Shown one piece after another: positions 8,472 through 17,114 of a stretch of 35,551 nt of DNA. How positions within the stretch are numbered: the first letter of the stretch is position 1; every line of letters begins with the position of its first letter. Under the pieces are notes generated by a model, which was not told the origin of the DNA, made no database searches, and saw only the letters and a list, made by a program, of their open reading frames with translations. The stretch is from NCBI GenBank assembly GCA_020057245.1, contig JAGVGD010000133.1:1-35551 (forward strand), read 5' to 3'. Position numbers and translations under genes: made by a program. The stretch is from Thiobacillus sp. (GTDB lineage: Bacteria; Pseudomonadota; Gammaproteobacteria; Burkholderiales; Thiobacillaceae).

Positions 8472-9530
8472 TCAGGTTGGCAGACCGGCAAGCGCGGCCT
8501 GTAATTGCTGACGCACCACCGACTCGGAGAAATAGTGCTGGCTGGTCATGGCCGCCGCGTCGCCCAGCAGGGGCAGTTCGCCCGGGTTTGTCGCCAGGGC
8601 GGCCACACGATCGGCCAGGGATTGGGCATCCCCCGCCGGAGTCCAGACGAGCCCGCTATGTCCGGCCGCGCTCAGGACTGCAGGGTAGGCATCGGCCGAA
8701 CGCGTGATCACCGGCCGGCCGCAGGCCAGCGACTGGAATACCTTGTTGGGTATGACCCGGCCCGCCTTGGGTGTGGCGCCGAATACGCCCAGCAGGATAT
8801 CGGCCCGGTGAATGCGTGCGGGAAGGATTTCGTAAGGCAGCCAGTTTTCAAAGCGCACGTTCGCCAGCCCGTGCGCCTGCGTTTCGCATCCGGCGCGCAG
8901 GGGGCCTTGCCCCAGCAGCACCCAATTGACCGGCGGTCCCCGATAGAGACGGGCCGCCTCGACGACGACCTGGGGGCCCTGAAGCGGGATGAAACTGCCA
9001 TAAAACAACAACTCCAGCGGATCGTCCGGTCCCCGGGCGGGTTGCGGCTGCGGTTTGAACAGCGCTTCTTCGGCGCCGACATAGACCACAGCGAGTTGCT
9101 GCCTGGGGACGCCCAGCACGTCGGCGAAATAATCGGCGTGAGCGGGGGTGTCGGCGATCACACGGCTGGCGCGTTGAAACAGCGTGCGCTCCCAGCCCAG
9201 CAAGCGTTTTGCACGCGCGCTGCCGGGGCTGAGTTTTGCCCGTTCGTCCACCTGCTTGTCGTACGCGGAGATGAGCGGATCGAAAACCAGGGGAACGCGA
9301 TGACGCTGCGCCCAGCGATCCGCTGCCGCCAGGTCGCGCTGCCTGAAGCACGGCACCCAGACCAGATCGGGCCTGGGCAGGCGGGTCAGTCTTGCTTCCC
9401 AGTCGGCCACGCCGGCAAACCGGGGATGGAAATCCCGGACCTGCCAGCCCAGGCTCGCGAACAGCTTGCGCAGGATGCGGTTGCGTGAATAGGCAGGATC
9501 GAAACGCCCCCACCAGAGAACACTCGGCAC
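8472..9530 (-). CDS. Glycosyltransferase, GT4-like
   Basis: A protein of about 352 residues with a GT-B pattern: an N-terminal acceptor half (VLWWGRFDPAYSRNRILRK) and a C-terminal nucleotide-sugar half (LELLFYGSFIPLQGPQ, then GRVIPNKVFQSLACGRPVITR). I chose the GTG at 9530 because AAGAAAGG lies just upstream; the frame also opens at a TTG at 9560. It probably adds a sugar to a lipid-linked surface glycan at the cytoplasmic membrane. It is followed by an O-antigen ligase-like gene. Sugar and acceptor are unknown. Confidence 0.82.
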   Translation of the reverse strand: MPSVLWWGRFDPAYSRNRILRKLFASLGWQVRDFHPRFAGVADWEARLTRLPRPDLVWVPCFRQRDLAAADRWAQRHRVPLVFDPLISAYDKQVDERAKLSPGSARAKRLLGWERTLFQRASRVIADTPAHADYFADVLGVPRQQLAVVYVGAEEALFKPQPQPARGPDDPLELLFYGSFIPLQGPQVVVEAARLYRGPPVNWVLLGQGPLRAGCETQAHGLANVRFENWLPYEILPARIHRADILLGVFGATPKAGRVIPNKVFQSLACGRPVITRSADAYPAVLSAAGHSGLVWTPAGDAQSLADRVAALATNPGELPLLGDAAAMTSQHYFSESVVRQQLQAALAGLPT

Positions 9531-9724
9531 ATGTACCTTTCTTGTTGGCGAATAATTCAATGTCGGTCAGCCCACCTTCGCCGGGGCGATGACTTCGGGC
9601 AAACAGGCTTCGAGGTTCTGTCGATGCCGCAAACGCGATAGAGTGCTGCGCTGATTGCGGGGTTGGGCGCAGCCTTCCAGACCCGCGTTTTTCCTGGCGG
9701 ACACTTTAATTTATTTTCAAAAAA

Positions 9725-10465
9725 ATGATGAAACAGATTGTTTGCATGAAGTGGGGAACCCTTTACCCGGCCGGGTATGTGAACAAGTTGTATGGCATGG
9801 TCCGCAGAAACATCCAGGGGCCGTTGCGCTTCGTCTGTTTGACCGACGACCCATCGGGCGTGCGCAGCGAAGTGGAATGTCTGCCTTGTCCGACGGTTGC
9901 GCTACAGCCGCCCTACAACAATACCGGGTGGCGCAAGATCGCGCTGTGGGCCAGCGAACTGCCGGGCATGGACGGCGACTGGCTTTTCCTCGACCTCGAT
10001 GTCATCGTCACCGGCAGCCTGGATGATTTTTTCAGCTTTGCGCCGGAGAAGTCGTTCGTGGTCATGCAGAACTGGACCCAGCCGGGGCGAGGCATCGGCA
10101 ACACCTCGGTCTTCCGTTTCAGGGTCGGCCAGCACCCCTATATCTATGACCGGCTCGTTCCGGAGTTCAAAACGATCCTCGCCCAGCACAAGATCGAGCA
10201 GATCTACATTTCGCGCACGATTTCCGAAATGGCGTTCTGGCCCGACGCATGGTGCGTCCTGTTCAAGACGCATTGCGTCCCGCCCATGCCGCTGCGCTGG
10301 TGGAAGACGCCCACCCGGCCCGCAACCGCCCGCGTGATCGCCTTTCCGGGCGACCCCAATCCGCACGACGCGGTGCGCGGAATATGGCCGGTCAAGAAAC
10401 CCTACAAGAAGTTTTACAAGTTCATTCGGCCTGCAACCTGGATCGCTGATTACTGGCGTGAGTGA
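9725..10465 (+). CDS. Small GT-A type glycosyltransferase with a DxD motif
   Basis: This 246-residue protein begins MMKQIVCMKWGTLYPAGYVN and contains DWLFLDLDVIVTGSLDD, with Asp90 and Asp92 forming a DxD metal and nucleotide-sugar site at the end of a beta strand. The pattern YVNKLYGMVRRN and RFVCLTDD near the start is seen in uncharacterised GT8/capsular-type transferases. No signal peptide or membrane segment is seen. The 5' region is AT-rich and without a clear Shine-Dalgarno site. It is divergent from the GT4-like gene and probably part of the same polysaccharide locus. Sugar specificity cannot be assigned. Confidence 0.75.
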   Translation: MMKQIVCMKWGTLYPAGYVNKLYGMVRRNIQGPLRFVCLTDDPSGVRSEVECLPCPTVALQPPYNNTGWRKIALWASELPGMDGDWLFLDLDVIVTGSLDDFFSFAPEKSFVVMQNWTQPGRGIGNTSVFRFRVGQHPYIYDRLVPEFKTILAQHKIEQIYISRTISEMAFWPDAWCVLFKTHCVPPMPLRWWKTPTRPATARVIAFPGDPNPHDAVRGIWPVKKPYKKFYKFIRPATWIADYWRE

Positions 10466-10508
10466 GCCGGTGGCGTCGAGGAGCACCTCGGCGCATCTAT
10501 TGGTCCGG

Positions 10509-10676
10509 GCTAGTGGTCTGCTTCCGAAATACTTGAACATGAAATGGCGTCTTTTTCCGCATGGCCGCGTTGCTCGTCGTTGCCATAGAGCCGGCTATGT
10601 CGCCTCCTCACGCCTTGCCCTGCGAAAAAATCCATCCGTTTCATTCGTCCAACTATTTCGGAAGCAGTCCACTAGC
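10509..10676. repeat. 168-bp near-palindromic element (MITE-like) between convergent genes
   Basis: The two ends are inverted copies: 27 of 30 outer bases match (10509-10538 against the complement of 10647-10676), beginning GCTAGTGG. The symmetry continues, with decay, to the centre AGCCGGCT at 10589-10596, which is exactly the midpoint. The element lies 43 bp past the glycosyltransferase stop, and its right end overlaps the stop codon of the convergent ThDP enzyme gene. It has no coding capacity of its own. A non-autonomous mobile repeat or a large bidirectional terminator are the two plausible readings. Confidence 0.8.
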
Positions 10677-12324
10677 GCGCCGACAGGTAGCGCGGGAAGG
10701 CATGCTTGTCGAGCAGGATTTCGATGAGGTTGATGCTGCCGGCGAGGTCGGCATGGGCAAACAGGGCGTCGAGGTCGGCTTCGGTCTCGATGCGATGGTG
10801 GCGGATGCCGAACGACTGGGCGAGCAGGCCGAAGTCGGGGTTCACGAAGTCGCAGTCGATGTAGCGTTCGCCGTACAGCTGGAACTGATTCTTGCGGATC
10901 AGGCTCATGGTGCCGTTGTTGATGACGACGATATTGAGCGGGATGGCGTAATTGACTGCGGTCATGATTTCCATGCAGCACATCTGGAAGCCGCCGTCGC
11001 CGAGAATGGCGAACGTGGGGCTGTCCTTGGCGAAGCAGCGCGCGCCGATCGCGGCCGGGATGGCGTGGCCGAGCGAGGAAATGCCGGAGTTGGGGAAATA
11101 GTGGTTGCGGTCGGAAACGTCGAACCAGCTCTGCGCGAATACGATGTTGTCGTCGAACACCAGCGCATTGTGCGGAAAGCGCTGTGCCAGCTGGCGGTAA
11201 AAAACCTGCATCAGGCGAAACGCCTGGTTTGTGCTGTCCAAGCTGACGGGCGCTGCCGCGCTGGCCTGATGGCGGTCTAGCAGGTCGCGCGATTTGGGCG
11301 GCGTGGCATCGGCCTGGAGCGTGGCGTAGACGTCTTCCATCACCGCTCGGATGTCGCCGCAAATCGCCACGTCGGGCTGGAACACGCGGCCGAGCTGTGC
11401 GGCGTCGCAATCCACCTGGGCGATTTTCTTGCCGGCCAGCAATTGGGCATCCCACAGATAGCTGGTGCGTTCGTTGAAGCTCGCGCCGAGAAACAGCAGC
11501 AGGTCGGCATGCTCGACCATATAGCGGTACGCCTCGCCGTTGGAGGTGACGCCGAGACAACCCAGCGACAAGGCGGTACCTTCGGCCACCACGCCCTTGG
11601 CCTTGAGGCTGGTGGCCACCGGGATGTTGAAGTTGTCGGACAAGGCCGCAACGATGTCGCGTGCGCCGGCCTGGATGCAGCCGTGACCGGCGATGATCAC
11701 CGGCGACTGCGCTGCCTGCAGCAGTTCGGCGAGCTCGCTTGTCGGCGAACTGTGGCGCGCGGATACACGACGCGGGAAATGCACGCTGTCGAGCACGCTG
11801 GCGTCGACCGTTTCCTTTTGCACGTTGTACGGGATCGACAGCAGCACCGGCCCGGGCTCGCGCCCCAGCAGGGCTTGCGTTGCCTGGTTCAGCACCTGGC
11901 CGAGATAGTCGGTGCGCTCGATCAGCTTGTGATAGCGCGTGATGCTGGCGAACAGCGCGCCCTGGTCGATGGCGCCGCCTTCGCCCGAGCTTTCCTGCAG
12001 GCCGCCTTTGCCGAAAATATAGGTCGAGGTTTCACCGGTGATCGCCAGCACCGGCAAGCGCTCGGCATAGGCGTTGGCGATGCCGGTGATCAGGTTGGTC
12101 GCGCCGGGGCCGGCGGTGGCGATGCAGGCGGAAGGCTGGTGCGATACCCGCGCATAGCCGCCGGCCATGAAGGCTGCGCCCTGTTCGTGCTTGACCAGCA
12201 CGCTGGCGATGCCGGAATCATGCAGGCAGTCGTAGATGGGCAGCACGTGTGCGCCCGGCATGCCGAAGATCGTGTCGATCCCCAGGCGTTGCAGATAGCG
12301 GACGATTAATTCGCTGACGGTCAT
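10672..12324 (-). CDS. Thiamine diphosphate-dependent enzyme, acetolactate synthase-like
   Basis: About 550 residues from the ATG at 12324 (MTVSELIVRYLQRLGI); an ATG two codons upstream is also possible. The catalytic Glu47 (VKHEQGAAFMAGGYAR), the FAD/central domain and the ThDP-binding motif from Gly442-Asp443-Gly444 (GDGGFQMCCMEIMTAVNY ending in INN) are all present. The family includes acetolactate synthases, sulfoacetaldehyde acetyltransferase, benzoylformate decarboxylase and relatives. No regulatory small subunit gene is adjacent, so a biosynthetic IlvB role is not supported and the substrate is unknown. The TAG stop lies inside the terminal repeat of the 168-bp palindrome, so the extreme C-terminus may have been reset by insertion. 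Confidence 0.85.
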   Translation of the reverse strand: MTVSELIVRYLQRLGIDTIFGMPGAHVLPIYDCLHDSGIASVLVKHEQGAAFMAGGYARVSHQPSACIATAGPGATNLITGIANAYAERLPVLAITGETSTYIFGKGGLQESSGEGGAIDQGALFASITRYHKLIERTDYLGQVLNQATQALLGREPGPVLLSIPYNVQKETVDASVLDSVHFPRRVSARHSSPTSELAELLQAAQSPVIIAGHGCIQAGARDIVAALSDNFNIPVATSLKAKGVVAEGTALSLGCLGVTSNGEAYRYMVEHADLLLFLGASFNERTSYLWDAQLLAGKKIAQVDCDAAQLGRVFQPDVAICGDIRAVMEDVYATLQADATPPKSRDLLDRHQASAAAPVSLDSTNQAFRLMQVFYRQLAQRFPHNALVFDDNIVFAQSWFDVSDRNHYFPNSGISSLGHAIPAAIGARCFAKDSPTFAILGDGGFQMCCMEIMTAVNYAIPLNIVVINNGTMSLIRKNQFQLYGERYIDCDFVNPDFGLLAQSFGIRHHRIETEADLDALFAHADLAGSINLIEILLDKHAFPRYLSAR

Positions 12325-12474
12325 GTGCATACGATGTGGACTCGCTCCAGGCCGGCGGCTCTTGTGGCGCGCTCGGAAGCATGGGATTGGAGCACAAGAC
12401 GCCGCGCGGGGGAACCTTGATGCGGTGTGGTCAAACCAGTTTGGCCACCTGCCTTGGCCCTCGGTTGCGCACAT

Positions 12475-13128
12475 TCACAGCAGCGTCACCGGGTCGCCCG
12501 GCTGCCAGGGGACGCGTTTGGGCATGATCGAGACAAACAGCGCTGACTGCGTCAGGGTGTCCCGCCACTGGCGCAATGCGGGGAGGGGCGCGGCCGCAAA
12601 CCAGTCCGCATCGACGCCGGCGAACTGGCGGATGAACGGCACGATCGCCAGGTCAGCCAGGGTGGGCGTTTCGCCGAGCAGATAGCGCGAAGCGCGCAGG
12701 CGTTGATCCAGCGGCGCGACAAAGAGCTCGACTGCCGCATCGCGATAGCTTTCAGCCGGGCGAGCCGATTGATGGGTGGCGTATTTATAGCCGTCGAGCA
12801 GGCGTTTGAACGCCCCGTCGTTGAGCGCAATCAGTGCTTGCTCGTCAGTAGAATCCGTGTGCCAGCGCAAGGCCGGCTGAGTGGGCACTGCCTGGCTTGA
12901 TGCCCAGTGCATGATGTCGAGGCTTTCTTCCAGCACGCTGCCGTCTGCCAGCTGCAATACCGGCACCGTGCCTTTGGGCGACAGCGTCAACATCGCTGCG
13001 GGCTTGTGCTTGAGCGCCACCTCGCGCAGCTCGGCGGGGATGCCTGCATGCTTCAATGCCAGCCGGGCGCGGATGGCGTAGGGGCAGCGTCGGAAGCTGT
13101 AGAGAATGGGCAGGGCTGTCATGGGCAT
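12475..13128 (-). CDS. Glutathione S-transferase, Cys-type
   Basis: A 217-residue two-domain protein starting MPMTALPILYSFRRCPYAIR. The thioredoxin-like N-terminal domain has the active-site RRCPYA (Cys13 if counted from the ATG at 13122), and the glutathione-binding KGTVPVLQL plus LEESLDIM follow. The C-terminal helical domain contains LGETPTLADLAIVPF, the GST N-capping region. The Cys points to omega/beta-like or glutaredoxin-like thiol transferase activity rather than Tyr/Ser conjugation. Two adjacent ATGs (13128, 13122) are equally possible. It is in the same direction as the ThDP enzyme and CBS genes but separated by 77-150 bp, so co-transcription is uncertain. Confidence 0.85.
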   Translation of the reverse strand: MPMTALPILYSFRRCPYAIRARLALKHAGIPAELREVALKHKPAAMLTLSPKGTVPVLQLADGSVLEESLDIMHWASSQAVPTQPALRWHTDSTDEQALIALNDGAFKRLLDGYKYATHQSARPAESYRDAAVELFVAPLDQRLRASRYLLGETPTLADLAIVPFIRQFAGVDADWFAAAPLPALRQWRDTLTQSALFVSIMPKRVPWQPGDPVTLL

Positions 13129-13205
13129 TCGGCTGGAAGGATGACGTGCTGAAAAGCGCCGGGCATGTCGGAGCCGGCAAGCTGGCCGGCCTGTTTGCCG
13201 ATGCC

Positions 13206-13793
13206 TCAGACGTGCGCCAGGTGTTGCTCGATGGCGGCAAACGTCAGGGCGACTTCGGTGGTTTGCACCGTAATGCCGAGCTGCTTGCATAACTGCGAAA
13301 GCGACAGCAGCCCGCGAACCGATTTCTTGCCATCGATCTGCTCGAATACCAGCGCGTGCTGGCGGCCGCTTGAGCGGAGCGTTTCCAGCACATGTCCAAC
13401 GTTTGCATGGGACAGATCGTTAAAGTCGGCCGCTTCGAGCTGGTCGACCGGCGTCATGATGTCAGCCACCAGTACATCCCCGCGCAGGATGCCCCGGCTA
13501 TGCACCACTTGCATGGGTTTTTCACCATGGATGTCGGTGCTGGTGATCAGCCCGACCACCCGGTCTTCGGTATCCATCACGAACAGCAGGCGAACTTTGC
13601 GCCGCATCATCCGCGCTTCCACCTGCTCAATGGTGTCGCCCGGGAGCGCAATATAAGCCGTCACGCGCCGGAAGTCGGTCATCACATCGAGTGCGGGATT
13701 TGCCAGCGTGACGCGGTCGGGCAATACACAGGTCGGGCGCTGCAGCCCGGCAGATTGATCGAGATGGCTGGTGGCTAAACGGTTGAAGTTCAT
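13206..13793 (-). CDS. CBS-domain pair protein
   Basis: The 195-residue protein starts at ATG 13793 (MNFNRLATSH), preceded by a clear AAGGAG. CBS domain 1 contains VTAYIALPGDTIEQVEARM and ends in DRVVGLITSTDI; domain 2 begins VADIMTPVDQLEA and ends in VRGLLSLSQLCKQLG. Paired CBS domains bind adenine nucleotides and act as energy sensors, but no catalytic partner domain is fused. Close relatives are annotated only as CBS-domain proteins. It lies 75 bp downstream of the S-formylglutathione hydrolase gene on the same strand. Function beyond nucleotide sensing is unknown. Confidence 0.85.
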   Translation of the reverse strand: MNFNRLATSHLDQSAGLQRPTCVLPDRVTLANPALDVMTDFRRVTAYIALPGDTIEQVEARMMRRKVRLLFVMDTEDRVVGLITSTDIHGEKPMQVVHSRGILRGDVLVADIMTPVDQLEAADFNDLSHANVGHVLETLRSSGRQHALVFEQIDGKKSVRGLLSLSQLCKQLGITVQTTEVALTFAAIEQHLAHV

Positions 13794-13868
13794 GGTGACT
13801 CCTTGATTGGGTTCAAAAAGACTTGTTTGCAGAGACAACATTCATATGCGAAGCATGATGCGTATCGG

Positions 13869-14705
13869 TCAACGCGCCAGTGCCCGCGCGTGAAACGCCA
13901 GGTGTTCGCCGATGAACGTGGCGATGAAGTGGTAGCTGTGATCGTAGCCGTCCTGCATCCTCAATGCGAGAGGGATGCCGCGGGCCGCACAGGCGGCCTG
14001 CAGGTTCTGGGGATGCAGCTGTTCGGACAGAAATTCGTCGGCCGTGCCGTGGTCGATCAGGGCGGGAGGAAGCGTCGCGCCCGCCAGGATCAGACAAGTG
14101 GCATCCCAGATTTCCCACGCCGTTTTGTCGTCGCCGAGATACGCGCTGAAACAGCCTTGTCCCCACGGGCTGATCACCGGGTTGCAGATGGGGGCAAAGG
14201 CCGAGACCGAGGCGTACATGCCGGGGTTTTTCAGCGCGCAGATCAGCGCGCCGTGGCCACCCATCGAGTGCCCGCTGATGGCGCGCTTGCCGGGGATGAC
14301 CGGAAAATGGGCCTCGACCAGCGCGGGCAGTTCGCGGGTGACGTAGTCGTACATCTGGTAGTGCGTCGCCCACGGAGCCTGCGTGGCGTTGACGTAGAAG
14401 CCCGCGCCCTTGCCGAGGTCGTAGCGCTCGGGCACATCGGGTACGTCGTCGCTGCGCGGACTGGTGTCGGGCATCACCAGAATCAGCCCGAGCTCGGCGG
14501 CGTAGCGTTGCGCGCCGGCCTTCGTCCGCACATTGTCGTCGGTGCAGGTGAGGCCGGACAGCCAGTACACCACCGAACAATCCTGCGTGGCGGCCTGCGG
14601 CGGCAGGTAGACCGAGAAGGTCATGTTGCACTGGCAGGTCGCCGATGCGTGTTGCCAGCGTTCGAGCCAGCCGCCGAATTCCTTGATTTTTTCGACTTGT
14701 TTCAT
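13869..14705 (-). CDS. fghA: S-formylglutathione hydrolase
   Basis: This 278-residue alpha/beta-hydrolase has the nucleophile motif GHSMGGHGAL with Ser147, the early LSGLTCTDDN oxyanion region, and the acid and base of the triad in IDHGTADEFL and GYDHSYHF. Length matches the family. It hydrolyses S-formylglutathione to formate and glutathione, the second step of glutathione-dependent formaldehyde oxidation in the cytoplasm. The gene starts 7 bp after the stop of the formaldehyde dehydrogenase gene, and its Shine-Dalgarno GAGG overlaps that stop, which suggests translational coupling. Confidence 0.95.
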   Translation of the reverse strand: MKQVEKIKEFGGWLERWQHASATCQCNMTFSVYLPPQAATQDCSVVYWLSGLTCTDDNVRTKAGAQRYAAELGLILVMPDTSPRSDDVPDVPERYDLGKGAGFYVNATQAPWATHYQMYDYVTRELPALVEAHFPVIPGKRAISGHSMGGHGALICALKNPGMYASVSAFAPICNPVISPWGQGCFSAYLGDDKTAWEIWDATCLILAGATLPPALIDHGTADEFLSEQLHPQNLQAACAARGIPLALRMQDGYDHSYHFIATFIGEHLAFHARALAR

Positions 14706-14712
14706 CGCCGCC

Positions 14713-15822
14713 TCAGAAAATGATGACCGAGCGGATGCTCTTGCCCGCGTGCATCAGGTCGAAGGCGCGATTGATGTCTTCCAGCGGCATAGTGTGGGTG
14801 ACCAGCCTGTCGAGTTCGATCTTGCCGTTCATGTAGTTCTCGACGTAGCCCGGCAGTTGCGAGCGGCCCTTGACGCCGCCGAATGCGGTGCCTTTCCAGG
14901 TGCGGCCCACCACCAGGTTGAACGGCCGGGTGCAGATTTCCTGGCCGGCGCCGGCCACGCCGATGACGGTCGATACGCCCCATCCCATGTGGGTACATTC
15001 GAGCGCGTCGCGCATCACATTGACATTGCCGATGCATTCGAACGAGTAGTCGACGCCACCGTGGGTGAGGTCGCGGATGTATTCGGAAACCGAGCCGTTG
15101 ACGTCTTTGGGATTCAGGAAATCCGTTGCGCCAAGCGCTTTAGCCATCTCGAACTTGTCCGGGTTGAGGTCGATGGCGATGATGCGTCCCGCCTTGGCCA
15201 TCACCGCGCCCTGGATGCACGACAGGCCGATGCCGCCGAGGCCGAACACCGCGACGGTGGAACCGGGTTCGACCTTGGCGGTGTTGAGCACTGCGCCGAT
15301 CCCGGTGGTGACGCCGCAGCCGAGCAGGCAGACCTTGTCCAGCGGCGCAGCGGGGTTGATCTTGGCGAGCGCGATTTCCGGCACCACGGTGTATTCGGCA
15401 AACGTCGAGCAGCCCATGTAGTGAAAAATCGGCTTGCCGTTTTTCGAGAAGCGGCGGGTGCCGTCTGGCATGTAGCCGGTCCACACGGTGGATGCGATCG
15501 ACTGGCACAGGTTGGTCTTGGGCGAGGCGCAGTATTCGCAGTGTCCGCACTCGGGGATGTAGAGCGGGATGACGTGGTCGCCCGGCTTCAGCGTTGTCAC
15601 GCCGGGGCCGCACTCCACCACGATGCAGCCGCCTTCGTGGCCGAGAATGCAGGGGAAGGCGCCTTCCGGGTCGTCGCCCGACAGCGTGAAGGCGTCGGTG
15701 TGGCAGACGCCGCTAGCGACGACCTGCAACAGCACTTCGCCCTCGCGCGGGCCTTCTACGTCGACCTCTTCGATCGACAGCGGTTTCTTGGGTTCCCAGG
15801 CTACGGCGGCGCGTGCTTTCAT
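14713..15822 (-). CDS. frmA: S-(hydroxymethyl)glutathione dehydrogenase / class III alcohol dehydrogenase
   Basis: The 369-residue zinc alcohol dehydrogenase starts at ATG 15822 ([16 protein letters not shown]) behind AAGGA. The catalytic zinc region [12 protein letters not shown] and [12 protein letters not shown], the structural zinc cluster [15 protein letters not shown] and the NAD fold [15 protein letters not shown] are all intact. The protein oxidises the spontaneous adduct of formaldehyde and glutathione to S-formylglutathione, using NAD. It lies between transaldolase and fghA; with fghA it forms a complete formaldehyde detoxification pair. Confidence 0.96.
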   Translation of the reverse strand: MKARAAVAWEPKKPLSIEEVDVEGPREGEVLLQVVASGVCHTDAFTLSGDDPEGAFPCILGHEGGCIVVECGPGVTTLKPGDHVIPLYIPECGHCEYCASPKTNLCQSIASTVWTGYMPDGTRRFSKNGKPIFHYMGCSTFAEYTVVPEIALAKINPAAPLDKVCLLGCGVTTGIGAVLNTAKVEPGSTVAVFGLGGIGLSCIQGAVMAKAGRIIAIDLNPDKFEMAKALGATDFLNPKDVNGSVSEYIRDLTHGGVDYSFECIGNVNVMRDALECTHMGWGVSTVIGVAGAGQEICTRPFNLVVGRTWKGTAFGGVKGRSQLPGYVENYMNGKIELDRLVTHTMPLEDINRAFDLMHAGKSIRSVIIF

Positions 15823-15862
15823 GGTGGCGTCCTTGTTTGAAATGGGCTGATGTGGAGAGACT

Positions 15863-16942
15863 TCAGGCGGTTTGCTGGAGCAGCTTCTGGAAGGACACCT
15901 CAAACAGCTTGACGCCATCGTCCTGCAGGGTCTGGCCGACCTGGTCCATGTCGATGCCCAGTCGCGCCAGTCCGGCCAGCCGGGTCGCGGATTCGGCGAG
16001 GTCCTGCTCGACCTGCAGCGCCGGCTTGCCGTGATCGGCCAGCGCGGCCAGCGTCTTGTCGGGCAGGGTGTTGATGGTTTCCGCGCCGATCAGCGGCTCG
16101 ACATACAGCAGGTCGGAATAGTCCGGGTTCTTGACCCCGGTGCTCGCCCACAGCAGCCACTGCGGCATGGCGCCGCGTTGCGCCAGCGCGGCAAACGCTT
16201 CGCCGTGAAAAATCGCCCGATAGCGCTGGTAGGCGAGTTTGGCCATCGCCACCGCCGCCTGGCCGCGCAGCGCCAGTGCCTCGGGCGTGCCGATGGCCGC
16301 CAGCTGCGTATCGACCAGGGTGTCGACGCGCGACAGGAACAGGCTTGCCACCGCGTGGCTGGCGCACAGGTCGGCGCCGCTCTGCGCGCGCGCGTCGAGC
16401 CCGCGGATATAGGCCTTGAACACGGCTTCGGTCTGTGCCACCGAAAACAGCAGGGTCACGTTGACGTTGATACCGAGCCGGGTCAGCGTTTCGAAGGCGC
16501 TGACGCCCGCCGGCGTGCCTGGCACCTTGACCAGCAGGTTGCGGCGATCGACGGCTGCCGACAGGCGCTGCGCTTCCGCGACCGTGCGTTCGGCATCGTC
16601 CGCCCAGCGCGGCGCGACTTCCAGACTGACGTAGCCGTCGCGGCCGTGGCTGGCATCAAAGGTGGGCCGCAGCAGATCGCAGGCGGCCTGGATGTCGGGG
16701 ATGGCCAGCGCTTCGTAGCGGCGTTCGGCGTCGGGCTCGCTGCCGCGCAGCCTGGCCAGGTCGTCGGCGTAGTAGGGGCTGCTGGCGAGCGCATTCTGGA
16801 AGATCGACGGGTTGGAGGTCACCCCGGTCACGCCGTTTTCGGCGATGTGGCGAGCCAGCGTGCCCTCCTGGATCAGGCTGCGCGAAAGGTTGTCGAGCCA
16901 CAGGCTCTGGCCAAGGGCGGCGGTGCGTTGGGCGGCGTTCAT
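15863..16942 (-). CDS. tal: Transaldolase
   Basis: The start at ATG 16942 ([18 protein letters not shown]) has a strong AGGAG and gives 359 residues, right for the long TalA/Tal-type family used by many proteobacteria and actinobacteria. [14 protein letters not shown] and the Schiff-base segment [11 protein letters not shown] (Lys139) are present. It transfers dihydroxyacetone units between sugar phosphates in the pentose phosphate pathway. It is 40 bp upstream of frmA on the same strand, so sugar-phosphate rearrangement and formaldehyde oxidation are probably co-expressed; a reason for the pairing is inference. Confidence 0.93.
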   Translation of the reverse strand: MNAAQRTAALGQSLWLDNLSRSLIQEGTLARHIAENGVTGVTSNPSIFQNALASSPYYADDLARLRGSEPDAERRYEALAIPDIQAACDLLRPTFDASHGRDGYVSLEVAPRWADDAERTVAEAQRLSAAVDRRNLLVKVPGTPAGVSAFETLTRLGINVNVTLLFSVAQTEAVFKAYIRGLDARAQSGADLCASHAVASLFLSRVDTLVDTQLAAIGTPEALALRGQAAVAMAKLAYQRYRAIFHGEAFAALAQRGAMPQWLLWASTGVKNPDYSDLLYVEPLIGAETINTLPDKTLAALADHGKPALQVEQDLAESATRLAGLARLGIDMDQVGQTLQDDGVKLFEVSFQKLLQQTA

Positions 16943-17114
16943 GGAGACTCCTCGATTGCTTGAATGGGTAAGCATAGCGGTTAAGCCGGATGCCGGGTTA
17001 CGACAACGCAGGCAGCGGGAAGTGCCCGCCGTCGCGGCAGGCCGAAGCCGCGCCTGTGCTAGACTTCGAGGCAATCTTTGGCCCGGACGGCTTCATTTTT
17101 CTCAGGTTATTTCC

